The notes under the pieces are model-generated. The model searched no databases, had not been told where the DNA came from, and worked only from the letters and a program-made list of their open reading frames with translations. Source: an uncultured Enhydrobacter sp. (GTDB lineage Bacteria > Pseudomonadota > Gammaproteobacteria > Pseudomonadales > Moraxellaceae). From it: a DNA stretch of 64,000 bases. The translations under genes and the position numbers were made by a program. This document shows, piece by piece, positions 15,806 through 23,886 of this stretch (the stretch's first letter is position 1; each line of letters opens with the position of its first letter). The stretch is from NCBI GenBank assembly GCA_946222995.1, contig CAMIOS010000004.1, forward strand, positions 1-64,000, in the 5' to 3' direction.

Positions 15806-16492
15806 ATGAGTGCCTATATTCTTGATACTGAAGCTCACGATATCATCAACCCACACGCCACTGAAATCGCCTATATCAAAGTCGGTTTTCCAGCTGAACA
15901 ATTGGCATACCTTGAGCCTAAGGCCTTTGAACAGCGTTTTAATCCGTGCCAAAAAATCAGCCTTGGTAGTCAGGCAATCACAGGGATTTTTGATGAGGAT
16001 GTGGCAGATAAGCCATCGCATACGGATTTTAATTTGCCAGCTGATTGTGCGTATTTAATCGGGCATAACATTGATTTTGACTGTGAGGTGTTAAAAAATG
16101 CCCAATGTGATTTATCCAATGTCAAACGTATCTGTACGTTGGCATTGGCTCGGCATTTTTATCCAACGCTAGACAATCATACACTTGGGGCGTTGTTATG
16201 TTATTTTCATCCCGAAATTGCCAAAAAAAATCTTAAGCATGCTCACGGGGCGAAGTATGATATTTGGTTTACGTTTTTGGTATTAAAGTCGATATGTGAG
16301 CAGCAGCATATCACAACGATCGAGGCGTTATATAACATAGCCGAACTGGCAAGAATTCCAACATTCATAGGATTTGGCAAACATAAAGGCGTGGCGATTG
16401 CTGATTTACCTGCGGATTATGTCGATTGGCTACTCAAACAAAATGAACTTGACCCGTATCTAAAAATTGCCTTACAACGTGTTAAAAGTTAA
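15806..16492 (+). CDS. DEDD-type 3'-5' exonuclease with C-terminal FGKHKG domain
   Basis: A 228-residue DnaQ-like exonuclease resembling ExoX. Exo I is LDTEAHD (acidic pair kept, but not the usual DTETTG), Exo II GHNIDFDCEVL and Exo III HAHGAKYDIWFTFLVL, giving D, E, D and the H-x(4)-D pattern. After about residue 185 comes a separate small domain, FIGFGKHKGVAIADLPADYV, of a kind often attached to exonucleases. The start at 15806 is one base after the rlmB stop, so the two are probably co-translated. Its stop overlaps that of the convergent hemJ. Substrate (DNA or RNA) is uncertain. Confidence 0.85.
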   Translation: MSAYILDTEAHDIINPHATEIAYIKVGFPAEQLAYLEPKAFEQRFNPCQKISLGSQAITGIFDEDVADKPSHTDFNLPADCAYLIGHNIDFDCEVLKNAQCDLSNVKRICTLALARHFYPTLDNHTLGALLCYFHPEIAKKNLKHAHGAKYDIWFTFLVLKSICEQQHITTIEALYNIAELARIPTFIGFGKHKGVAIADLPADYVDWLLKQNELDPYLKIALQRVKS

Positions 16493-16932
16493 TGCCCAAA
16501 TTGTGGTTTAACAATGACCAAAATCACCACCGCAATCAGCACAAATACAGGAATTTCGTTAAACCATCGCCAAAACACATGGCTTTTATACTGCGGGTTA
16601 TCCATTAGCTTTAAACGAAAATGCCCACAGCTTAGATGATAAATCATAAGAATAACCACCAAACATAATTTGATATGTAGCCAAATCTGGTTTTTATAGG
16701 CTGCCCAGTTTGGCAACAACATACACAGCCCAAACGCCCAAGTCGCTATCAGCGCGGGGGTCATGATACCTCGATACAGCTTACGCTCCATCACCGCAAA
16801 CCGTTCTTGACTGATTTTGTCCGCACTCATGGCATGATACACAAACAGACGAGGCAAATAAAAAATCCCTGCAAACCAGCACACCATGCTAATCACATGC
16901 CATGCCTTAAACCATAAAAAATATTCACTCAT
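16489..16932 (-). CDS. hemJ: Protoporphyrinogen oxidase HemJ (UPF0093)
   Basis: A 147-residue inner-membrane protein with four or five hydrophobic helices. It matches HemJ, which oxidises protoporphyrinogen IX to protoporphyrin IX in haem synthesis. Typical features are WFKAWHVISMVCWFAGIFY, LPRLFVYHA and the C-terminal RWFNEIPVFVLIAVVILV. His in the first helix and the conserved Arg/Lys of ERKLYRGIMTP are present. The ATG at 16932 gives the family's normal start; a longer frame would add 21 residues overlapping bioF. It converges tail-to-tail with the exonuclease gene. Confidence 0.9.
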   Translation of the reverse strand: MSEYFLWFKAWHVISMVCWFAGIFYLPRLFVYHAMSADKISQERFAVMERKLYRGIMTPALIATWAFGLCMLLPNWAAYKNQIWLHIKLCLVVILMIYHLSCGHFRLKLMDNPQYKSHVFWRWFNEIPVFVLIAVVILVIVKPQFGH

Positions 16933-16958
16933 AGCCGTTCCAGTGTGTGGAGTTTTGC

Positions 16959-18119
16959 TTATTTTAAAGTTTGCATCACCGCAAGTAAACGGCATATTTG
17001 CTCGCTGGTATGTGAGCTACTGACACAAAAACGCAGTCGAGCTGTGCCAACAGGCACCGTTGGCGGGCGGATAGCCGAAACCCAAAAACCTGCCGATTTT
17101 AGCTGTTCGGATAATGTGAGCGTGGTGTCATTATCGCCAATAATGACAGGCACTATGGCAGTTTGACAAGGTTGATTATCAATACCAACCGACCACCCTT
17201 GGGCAGTGAGGCCTTGCGTCAGTTGCTGGATATTATGAAGTAATCGCTCGGTGCGCGCCGTATCGGTTTGGGTAAGCGTGACGCTTGCTTGCGTCACATT
17301 TGCCAAGATGGGCGGTAGCGCAGTGGTATAAATATACGGACGGGAAAAATTAATCAAATATTCGATAAACTCGCTAGAGGCCGCAACAAAAGCCCCGCTT
17401 GTGCCGATCGCCTTACCAAATGTACCAATATAAATATCGGCTTTGGGTTTGTTAGTTTGGCTGGCGGTATAAGCTTGATAAGGTAAGCCAAATCCATGCG
17501 CATCATCGACCATTAAGGCACATTCAAATTGTTGGGCTAGCGCACGCAATTTATCCAAATCCGCAATCGTCCCATCCATACTAAAAATATGGTCGGTGAC
17601 AATCAGTTTTTGCGGGGCATGGTGTGCTTTTAGTAATTGCTCAAGCTGTGCATAATCTCGGTGAGCAAATTTGACGATGCTGGCACGGCTTAGGCGACAG
17701 CCATCAATAATAGAAGCATGATTGAGTTCATCGCTAAAGATGACGCTGTCTTTATGGCACAAGGCTTGAATCACACCCACATTTGCCATAAAACCTGTGC
17801 TAAAAGTCAATGCTTTTTCATAACCTGTTGATTTTGCGAGCGTTTGGGCAAGCCTATCGTGCCATACGCTATGCCCTGTAATCAAATGTGACGCGCCGCT
17901 ACCAACTTGCTCGATTTCTTCAATCGCTTGAGCAAACATTTGGGACAAATAAGGGTCGCTCGCCAAGCCCAAATAATCATTACTGGCAAAATTAATATAC
18001 TCTTTGTCCTCAAGGGTAATAATTGGCGTGACGCCTTTTTCAATACAAATCAGCTTACGATAGCGATTGTCGTTTTGTTGATTTTGCAGTTTTTGATAAA
18101 TGGGGAAATGGTCAAGCAT
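16959..18119 (-). CDS. bioF: 8-amino-7-oxononanoate synthase BioF
   Basis: A 386-residue PLP enzyme joining pimeloyl-thioester and L-alanine, the first ring-assembly step of biotin synthesis. Key stretches: NFASNDYLGLASDP, GSGASHLITGHS, ALTFSTGFMANVGV, DELNHASIIDG, VDDAHGFG and the PLP-lysine in YIGTFGKAIGTSGAFV. Family length is normal. It lies 6 bases downstream of bioB, so the two form an operon. The other bio genes (A, D, C, H) are not in the window. Confidence 0.96.
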   Translation of the reverse strand: MLDHFPIYQKLQNQQNDNRYRKLICIEKGVTPIITLEDKEYINFASNDYLGLASDPYLSQMFAQAIEEIEQVGSGASHLITGHSVWHDRLAQTLAKSTGYEKALTFSTGFMANVGVIQALCHKDSVIFSDELNHASIIDGCRLSRASIVKFAHRDYAQLEQLLKAHHAPQKLIVTDHIFSMDGTIADLDKLRALAQQFECALMVDDAHGFGLPYQAYTASQTNKPKADIYIGTFGKAIGTSGAFVAASSEFIEYLINFSRPYIYTTALPPILANVTQASVTLTQTDTARTERLLHNIQQLTQGLTAQGWSVGIDNQPCQTAIVPVIIGDNDTTLTLSEQLKSAGFWVSAIRPPTVPVGTARLRFCVSSSHTSEQICRLLAVMQTLK

Positions 18120-18125
18120 CGTGAT

Positions 18126-19202
18126 TTACACCACCGCCAAGCTACCAATCCGCCCGTTTACCGCATTGGTCACAGTGATTTGGCGAGGTTCGGCTTTTTC
18201 TAAGGTTAAGCCCAAGTCTGCTATGAGCTTATCATCATGATTGGTGGTGGCGTTGTCTGTGGTCAGCAAGCGATTGCCATAAAAAAAGGAATTGGCTCCG
18301 GCCATAAATAACAATGCCTGTTCCCCATCCGTTAGACCCTCACGCCCTGCGGCAATCCGCACATAGCTGGTCGGGCAGGCAAGGCGAGCCACCGCTATGG
18401 TGCGTATCCACTCGAGGACAGGCAAGCGAGTACCGTCTAATTTATCAGCAATGGGCGTACCTTTAATCGGTACCAGCATATTAATTGGCACCGATTCAGG
18501 CAGCTTGGGTAGGTTTGCCAGTTCATGTAATAGATTGATACGGTCTTCGCGGCTTTCGCCCATGCCGATAATTCCACCTGCACATACATTGATGCCGGCT
18601 TGACGCACATATGCAAGCGTATTTAGGCGGTCATCGTAACTGCGAGTACTGACAATCTCACTATAAAAATCCCGTGAAGTATCAAGATTATGGTTATAGT
18701 AATCTAATCCTGCTTCTGCCAGTACTTGGGCTTGGTTGGCGGTCAGCATCCCTAAAGTCATACAGGTTTCTAGTCCCAAGGCTTTGACTTCTTTAATAAG
18801 TTCGACCACATAGGGCATATCGCGATCGTGCGGATGTTTCCAAGCTGCACCCATACAAAAACGGCTTGAGCCAGACGCTTTGGCTTTTTTGGCTTCAATG
18901 ATGGCTTTTTGTACTTCAATTTTCTTTTCAGCTTGTAGCTCGGTGCTGTGATGTCCTGACTGCGAACAATAGCCACAATCCTCAGGGCAATTTCCTGTTT
19001 TGATAGATAACAAGGTACTAACTTGCACGGTATTAGCAGGAAAATTTTCACGTAGTACAGTTTGGGCTTGCATCAACAAATCCATGAGCGGCAGTTCAAA
19101 CCATGCTTCGATTTGCTCACGTGTGGGGCGATTTTTAGAGTAGGTGGGTCTATTAAAAGCGGATGTATTGGTAAAACTGATTGTTTGCTGAAGGTCTGCC
19201 AT
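18126..19202 (-). CDS. bioB: Biotin synthase BioB
   Basis: A 358-residue radical SAM enzyme that inserts sulfur into dethiobiotin. The 4Fe-4S/SAM motif GNCPEDCGYCSQSGHHS is intact, and SRFCMGAAWKHPHDRDMPYV, YYNHNLDTSRDFY and GGIIGMGESREDRI are typical; AAGREGL carries the Arg ligand of the 2Fe-2S cluster. The start MADLQQT at 19202 is chosen over upstream ATGs. It is the first gene of a bioB-bioF pair. I see no obvious BirA-type operator, in line with the local BirA lacking a DNA-binding domain. Confidence 0.97.
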   Translation of the reverse strand: MADLQQTISFTNTSAFNRPTYSKNRPTREQIEAWFELPLMDLLMQAQTVLRENFPANTVQVSTLLSIKTGNCPEDCGYCSQSGHHSTELQAEKKIEVQKAIIEAKKAKASGSSRFCMGAAWKHPHDRDMPYVVELIKEVKALGLETCMTLGMLTANQAQVLAEAGLDYYNHNLDTSRDFYSEIVSTRSYDDRLNTLAYVRQAGINVCAGGIIGMGESREDRINLLHELANLPKLPESVPINMLVPIKGTPIADKLDGTRLPVLEWIRTIAVARLACPTSYVRIAAGREGLTDGEQALLFMAGANSFFYGNRLLTTDNATTNHDDKLIADLGLTLEKAEPRQITVTNAVNGRIGSLAVV

Positions 19203-19331
19203 GACATGCATCTCTAATATTATCAAAAGAATAATCAAAAATTTAACTTAGTAACAACTTAGTATCATAGCATAAAACAGTCGTTCACCCAAAAACTAAA
19301 ATTTATCTATAATCAATTACCTATAAATAAA

Positions 19332-19361
19332 AAGACCCAATTACAGTGGTAATAGGGTCTT
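19332..19361 (-). terminator. Intrinsic terminator of the SCP2-domain gene
   Basis: AAGACCC-A-ATTAC and GTAAT-A-GGGTCTT form a 12-bp stem with one mismatch around AGTG; on the minus strand it is followed by TTTTTATTT. It sits 20 bases after the stop of the minus-strand gene. Confidence 0.85.
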
Positions 19362-19380
19362 AAACACTCATGCAAATCAC

Positions 19381-20754
19381 TTATTTGCTTTTATACGCAT
19401 TGCCATCTTTGTCTTGGACTACGATTGCAGGTTTACCATTGGTATCAGACTTATCATCATTACGGGTAACAGAAATATTAGTAATAGGTGATTTATCATC
19501 TTGTACTGCTTTAGTTACCACATTTTCTGCAATTACTTCATCATCAGCATGTTTTGCTTTCAAGTGTTGTGTGGTAGCGGCTGCAGGGGTCAGTATCTCG
19601 GTAGTCTTGGGCTTATCATCAACAGCTTTGATATCTTGGGGTTTAATATCTGACGAGTTGATATCAGAGACTTTTGCCACAGTCGTAGTTGAAGCGCTTA
19701 ACTCATTAGCATTTTGACTATTCTTATTCTCATCAACATTTTGAGTTTTGTCTTGATCAGCACTCACTTGACGTAGTTTATTTTCAGCTTGGGCTTTAAG
19801 CTCATCTAACGATGGCAAATCAGCTGTTTTTTCTTCTACTTTTTGTTTTGCATCACTAAGTTTTTCTTTGGCTTCTTCATTTAACTCATCAAGTTTACTA
19901 TCAGCTTGTTGCTTAACTTCTTCAACTTTAGCTTTAGTCATTTCTAGCTTATCACTGGACATCTCTTTGACATCGGCAAGCTTAGTACTGGCTTGTTCTT
20001 TTGCGTCTTCAAGTTTTGTTTTGGCTTCTTCAAGTTTGTCAGATGATTCTTCTTTAAGTGTTTCAAGCTTTTCTTTGGCCTCAGATTTAAGATCATCTAA
20101 TTTTCCGCCCACTTCTTCTTTGAGTTCAGTGGCTTTCGCTTTTAGCGTATCAAGTTTACTTTCAGTACTTGTAGCATTGGTAACATCCTTAACATTTTGA
20201 GCATCAAAGTATTTGCTCTTCTTAGAGTCTTGGCTATTTTCGCTGAATTTATCGCCACCTAAAAATGATTGGACTTTAGCAAAAACGCCTTGCGCAAGCG
20301 GCAATGCTTTTTCTAATAAAGGCTTAGCATGCTCAACAACTGGCTGTAATGCCTCAGGCACTTTAGGCACGATAAATTTACTGATTTGGTTAAACCACAT
20401 CAATAAGGAATAATCACCCGACATTTTTAGGTCACCATTTTGGATGCCTGTCATAAAAGCCGCAGCATCTCCTTTGGTCAGCAGCTTCGCCCCGGTCATT
20501 GAATCCTTAAATGTGATCGTCAAGGTTGGGTTAGTTGCCTCACCTGAAGTTTGGCTAAATTTACCATCTTTTATGGAGTAATAACGATTAATACCTTCAG
20601 CGTCACTACCCAATTGAATGGTAAAATTGCGGTTTTCTAATAGGTCAGTAAATTTTTTATTATCTGATTTTGCCAATTGGGCTAGGCGTACACCAACGCC
20701 AAATAATAACACGTCTAAAGGATCAGATTTAATATGCGTTAATTGTGAAAACAT
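19381..20754 (-). CDS. SCP2-domain protein with long 11-residue helical repeat
   Basis: A 457-residue acidic/basic protein in three parts. Residues about 35-135 look like an SCP2 sterol-carrier (lipid-binding) domain, with YYSIKDGKFSQTSGEATN, LTITFKDSMTGAKLLTKGD and NGDLKMSGDYSLLMWF. Residues 200-309 are ten consecutive 11-residue units rich in Lys, Glu, Ala and Leu (for example LKSEAKEKLET, LKEESSDKLEE), as in LEA group-3 or apolipoprotein-like amphipathic helices. The remaining 125 residues are low-complexity and probably disordered. No signal peptide is seen. Function is unknown; lipid binding or membrane/stress association is an inference. It is a single gene with its own AGAGGA ribosome site and terminator. 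Confidence 0.75.
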   Translation of the reverse strand: MFSQLTHIKSDPLDVLLFGVGVRLAQLAKSDNKKFTDLLENRNFTIQLGSDAEGINRYYSIKDGKFSQTSGEATNPTLTITFKDSMTGAKLLTKGDAAAFMTGIQNGDLKMSGDYSLLMWFNQISKFIVPKVPEALQPVVEHAKPLLEKALPLAQGVFAKVQSFLGGDKFSENSQDSKKSKYFDAQNVKDVTNATSTESKLDTLKAKATELKEEVGGKLDDLKSEAKEKLETLKEESSDKLEEAKTKLEDAKEQASTKLADVKEMSSDKLEMTKAKVEEVKQQADSKLDELNEEAKEKLSDAKQKVEEKTADLPSLDELKAQAENKLRQVSADQDKTQNVDENKNSQNANELSASTTTVAKVSDINSSDIKPQDIKAVDDKPKTTEILTPAAATTQHLKAKHADDEVIAENVVTKAVQDDKSPITNISVTRNDDKSDTNGKPAIVVQDKDGNAYKSK

Positions 20755-21078
20755 AAGCTATCCTCTTAAAAAATTCTCAAAAATCATCAATACTAGGGAC
20801 TAACTAACTACTAAACTAATAAAATGTTATAACTTATCCAAATTTATACGCTTGATAAATTAACGTACTGTATGGTGTTAAAATATTATATGAATTTCAA
20901 AACAAGTTTACCGTTATATTTGCATTGCGATCACAATTTTTTGTAAACACTCCGTGTGATTTGTGTATAAACCAAGCTGGTGCCTTTTGATCTCACTACC
21001 TAATCTAAACAGTTAAAAAAAGAAAAGTGGCGTAACGCCACTTATAAAATGATAGTTCAGAGTAAAAAATATAACAGA
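20755..21078. other. Gene-free spacer upstream of the SCP2-domain gene
   Basis: 324 AT-rich bases between two minus-strand genes. Apart from the terminator at 21025-21043, I see no gene or clear regulatory motif. The promoter of the SCP2-domain gene must lie here, but no strong consensus match stood out. Confidence 0.5.
21025..21043 (-). terminator. Intrinsic terminator of the small membrane protein gene
   Basis: A perfect 8-bp stem AAGTGGCG/CGCCACTT with loop TAA, followed on the minus strand by CTTTTCTTTTTTT-type sequence. It lies 36 bases after the stop of the minus-strand gene. Confidence 0.88.
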
Positions 21079-21510
21079 TTACTTTTCGGTTACCGAGGTA
21101 TGACGCACACAATGCTGGTAAAAGTCAGTATCTTTTTCAATCATATAGGGTCGATTGCCTGCGACTAAGCGTGGATTAGTAGGTAAATTGGTAGAAGCGG
21201 TTGTTCTTTTTCGAGAAGCTACTACCAATAATCCCACTAAAGGCAATAACGAACAAGCCACTGCCAATGTATAAGTATCAGTCGCTGCCCAATCAGTCGC
21301 AAACTGGCTAATCACCCAATGCAATCCTTCCACCAACAGCCAATATATCATACCCGCAAAAAAATAACCCACCACGAACCGATAAGAAGTAAACGCCAAA
21401 GCAATTAACCCTAATACCAAACTGACAAATAATAACAAGGGCATACTAAAACCAATGTCACTAATCGCATTGGGCTGACTGACCAGTAATAAATTCATGA
21501 ACGCTCTCAT
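21079..21510 (-). CDS. Small inner-membrane protein of unknown function
   Basis: A 143-residue protein with three hydrophobic segments: MPLLLFVSLVLGLIALAF, VVGYFFAGMIYWLLVEGLHW and TLAVACSLLPLVGLLVVA. A basic, presumably cytoplasmic tail follows (SRKRTTASTNLPTNPRLVAG). I do not recognise a family. The ATG at 21510 has GAGAGG five bases upstream and is preferred to the ATG four codons later. It is transcribed alone, away from glyQ, with its own terminator. Confidence 0.7.
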   Translation of the reverse strand: MRAFMNLLLVSQPNAISDIGFSMPLLLFVSLVLGLIALAFTSYRFVVGYFFAGMIYWLLVEGLHWVISQFATDWAATDTYTLAVACSLLPLVGLLVVASRKRTTASTNLPTNPRLVAGNRPYMIEKDTDFYQHCVRHTSVTEK

Positions 21511-21879
21511 AATCGCCTCTCATGTCAAAAAAAATTGGCAATTTTTATCATAGTTTCAAAAACATATGCTTAAAGGTAAGTTTTTAGTTAAATATAACCC
21601 TCTAAAAACTCAGATACAAAATCCGTGCCTAGCCTTATCTTGTTGATTAAAATTGCCATTTGATGACCGCTATTATGGCGATAATCTTAAAAAAATAAAA
21701 GGCAATTTAACAACCAAGCGACAGCCAACGACGTTTTTAATGTGCAAGCTAATAAGCAAAATCACCCATGCCCAAAACAAGGGATAGCTTTGTCAGTATG
21801 TTAAAAAAATGCTAAACTGCCGTTATAGCAAGATTTTATTTTACAGCAAAATGGCAATTTTGAGGCAGAGGTACTTGCA
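21511..21879. other. Divergent intergenic region upstream of glyQ
   Basis: 369 bases holding the promoters of glyQ (see 21790-21818) and of the minus-strand membrane protein. No gene, T-box or other riboswitch-like structure was recognised. Confidence 0.5.
21790..21818 (+). promoter_or_regulatory. Candidate sigma-70 promoter of glyQ
   Basis: TTGTCA (21790-21795), 17-base spacer, TAAACT (21813-21818) preceded by TGC, giving an extended -10. It lies 62 bases upstream of the glyQ ATG, which has an AGAGG ribosome site. Confidence 0.55.
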
Positions 21880-22809
21880 ATGTTAACTTTTCAACAACTT
21901 ATTTTAACACTACAAACGTATTGGGCAGATAAAGGCTGTGTGGTACTCCAGCCTTATGACATGGAAATGGGCGCGGGGACATTTCATACAGCGACTTTTT
22001 TGCGGGCATTGACTCCCGAAAAATGGAACGCTGCATACGTGCAGCCTTCTCGCCGCCCCACGGACGGCCGTTATGGCGATAATCCCAATCGTTTGCAACA
22101 TTATTACCAGTTTCAGGTAGTGTTAAAGCCTAATCCACCAAATATTCAAGAGTTGTATTTGGGTTCATTAAAGGCATTGGGCATTGATACGCTAACCCAT
22201 GATGTCCGTTTTGTCGAGGATAACTGGGAGTCGCCAACACTTGGGGCATGGGGACTGGGTTGGGAAGTTTGGCTGAACGGCATGGAAGTCACGCAGTTTA
22301 CCTATTTTCAGCAAGTCGGTGGGATTGAGTGCTTTCCTGTCACCGGTGAGATTACCTATGGGCTTGAGCGCTTAGCGATGTATATCCAAGGCGTGGATAG
22401 CGTGTATGACTTGGTGTGGACAGATGGAGAGTTTGGGCGAGTAACCTATGGCGATGTATTTCATCAAAATGAGGTGGAGCAATCGACCTATAATTTTGAA
22501 TATGCCGATGTGCCAAAAATGTTTGAATTGTTTGATTTTTATGAGACCCAAGCTGATAAATTGGTTGCGGTGAATTTACCATTGCCTGCCTATGAGATGG
22601 TATTAAAAGCCTCGCACACGTTTAATTTATTAGACGCTCGTGGGGCAATTTCGGTGACTGAACGTCAGCGTTATATCCTGCGCGTGCGGACGCTCGCAAG
22701 AAAAGTGGCGGTGAGCTATACCGAAGCTCGGGCAAAGCTAGGTTTTCCGCTTGCCGATGAAGCTCATAAAGCAGAGGCATTAGAAAAGTGGCTACCGAAA
22801 GTCGACTAA
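21880..22809 (+). CDS. glyQ: Glycine-tRNA ligase alpha subunit GlyQ
   Basis: A 309-residue catalytic subunit of the tetrameric bacterial glycyl-tRNA synthetase. The start LTFQQLILTLQTYWADKGCV and the stretches QPYDMEMGAGTFHTATFLRA, YVQPSRRPTDGRYGDNPNR, EDNWESPTLGAWGLGWEVW and FPVTGEITYGLERLAMYIQG are highly typical. Family length. The partner glyS is 1.1 kb downstream on the same strand, separated by a TSUP transporter gene, whereas glyQ and glyS are usually adjacent. Confidence 0.98.
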   Translation: MLTFQQLILTLQTYWADKGCVVLQPYDMEMGAGTFHTATFLRALTPEKWNAAYVQPSRRPTDGRYGDNPNRLQHYYQFQVVLKPNPPNIQELYLGSLKALGIDTLTHDVRFVEDNWESPTLGAWGLGWEVWLNGMEVTQFTYFQQVGGIECFPVTGEITYGLERLAMYIQGVDSVYDLVWTDGEFGRVTYGDVFHQNEVEQSTYNFEYADVPKMFELFDFYETQADKLVAVNLPLPAYEMVLKASHTFNLLDARGAISVTERQRYILRVRTLARKVAVSYTEARAKLGFPLADEAHKAEALEKWLPKVD

Positions 22810-22913
22810 AACTATTCTAATTACGCATAATCTTATCAAAAATGACCACAGGACGGCATAGAAATACTTCATTAAAATAGCCACTTATAATCAATTCATT
22901 TTGTGGGTGATAA

Positions 22914-23774
22914 GTGGATATTTACTTTATCTTAGCAGGCATTTTTGTCGGCTTTTGTGTCGGTTTGACGGGTGTAGGTGGCGGTTCGCTCATGACACCC
23001 ATTCTGATTTTATTGTTAAAAATCGAGCCACATATCGCTGTTGGTACAGATCTATTATACGCTGCTATTTCTAAATTTTTTGGTAGTGTGGTACATTTTA
23101 AAAAATCCAATGTTGTTTGGCCTATCGTGCTTTGGCTGGCGATCGGCAGTATTCCTGCTTCTATTTTGACCAACTATGTGGTCGCCACTTACTTTGGTAA
23201 TATCAATAGTATCAAAACCATGATGACGTTGATACTCGGGGCAATGCTTGTGGTCACAGGTACGTCTCTCATCTTTCGCAGTCGTATCGAAGCGTTTTTT
23301 GATAAATACCGCAATGCTGACACCAATCAAGGACTCGCCACCCAAATTCCTAAAGCCAAACTTGTTGCGATGGGGCTATTGCTTGGTGTGGTCGTCACGT
23401 TATCATCGGTGGGAGCGGGCGCGTTTGGGGTAATGGCATTGGTGTTGATTTTCCCACAGTTACCGCTAATTCGCATTATCGGCTCGGATGTGGCGCATGC
23501 TGTGCTGTTAACACTGGTGGCGGGCGTGGGACATTTGCTCACGGGGAGCGTGGATTTTCATATGCTCACCTTTTTGTTGATTGGGGCGATACCCGCGATT
23601 ATTGTGGGGACACTCTTAAGTAGCAAACTACCTGAAAAAAAATTGCGTCCGATTTTGGGCATCACCCTGTTATTGCTGGGTATTAACTTTGTGCTAAACC
23701 CCGCCAAAGCCAATCCAAAAGCTGAAACCAAACCAAAACCTATGTCTGCTCAAGTCGCTAGTCAAACTCACTAA
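22914..23774 (+). CDS. TSUP family transporter (TauE/SafE-like)
   Basis: A 286-residue inner-membrane protein with about eight helices in two related halves. The glycine-rich signatures GLTGVGGGSLMTP and LSSVGAGAFGVMAL mark the TauE/SafE family, which moves sulfite, sulfoacetate or other organosulfur anions. The substrate here is unknown. The tail (KANPKAETKPKPMS) is polar. Start is a GTG at 22914 with GGGTGA upstream; no ATG gives a full first helix. It lies between glyQ and glyS and ends in its own terminator. Confidence 0.88.
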   Translation: MDIYFILAGIFVGFCVGLTGVGGGSLMTPILILLLKIEPHIAVGTDLLYAAISKFFGSVVHFKKSNVVWPIVLWLAIGSIPASILTNYVVATYFGNINSIKTMMTLILGAMLVVTGTSLIFRSRIEAFFDKYRNADTNQGLATQIPKAKLVAMGLLLGVVVTLSSVGAGAFGVMALVLIFPQLPLIRIIGSDVAHAVLLTLVAGVGHLLTGSVDFHMLTFLLIGAIPAIIVGTLLSSKLPEKKLRPILGITLLLLGINFVLNPAKANPKAETKPKPMSAQVASQTH

Positions 23775-23792
23775 TTTTTTTGGTGAAATGCT

Positions 23793-23827
23793 AAACGCCC
23801 TAATCTTATCAAGCTTAGGGCGTTTTT
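23793..23827 (+). terminator. Intrinsic terminator between TSUP gene and glyS
   Basis: AAACGCCCTAA (23793-23803) pairs perfectly with TTAGGGCGTTT (23815-23825) and runs into five Ts. It suggests that glyS has its own promoter or depends on read-through. Confidence 0.88.
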
Positions 23828-23886
23828 ATGGCAAAAATTTCTGCTATAATCCAATAAATTTGTTATTTAAAAAAGTAGAGAAACCC

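Noticed and set aside
19868..20200. Serine/leucine-rich 110-codon plus-strand frame
   Set aside because: It is the reverse complement of the Lys/Glu-rich repeat of the SCP2-domain gene, which leaves this strand open by codon bias.
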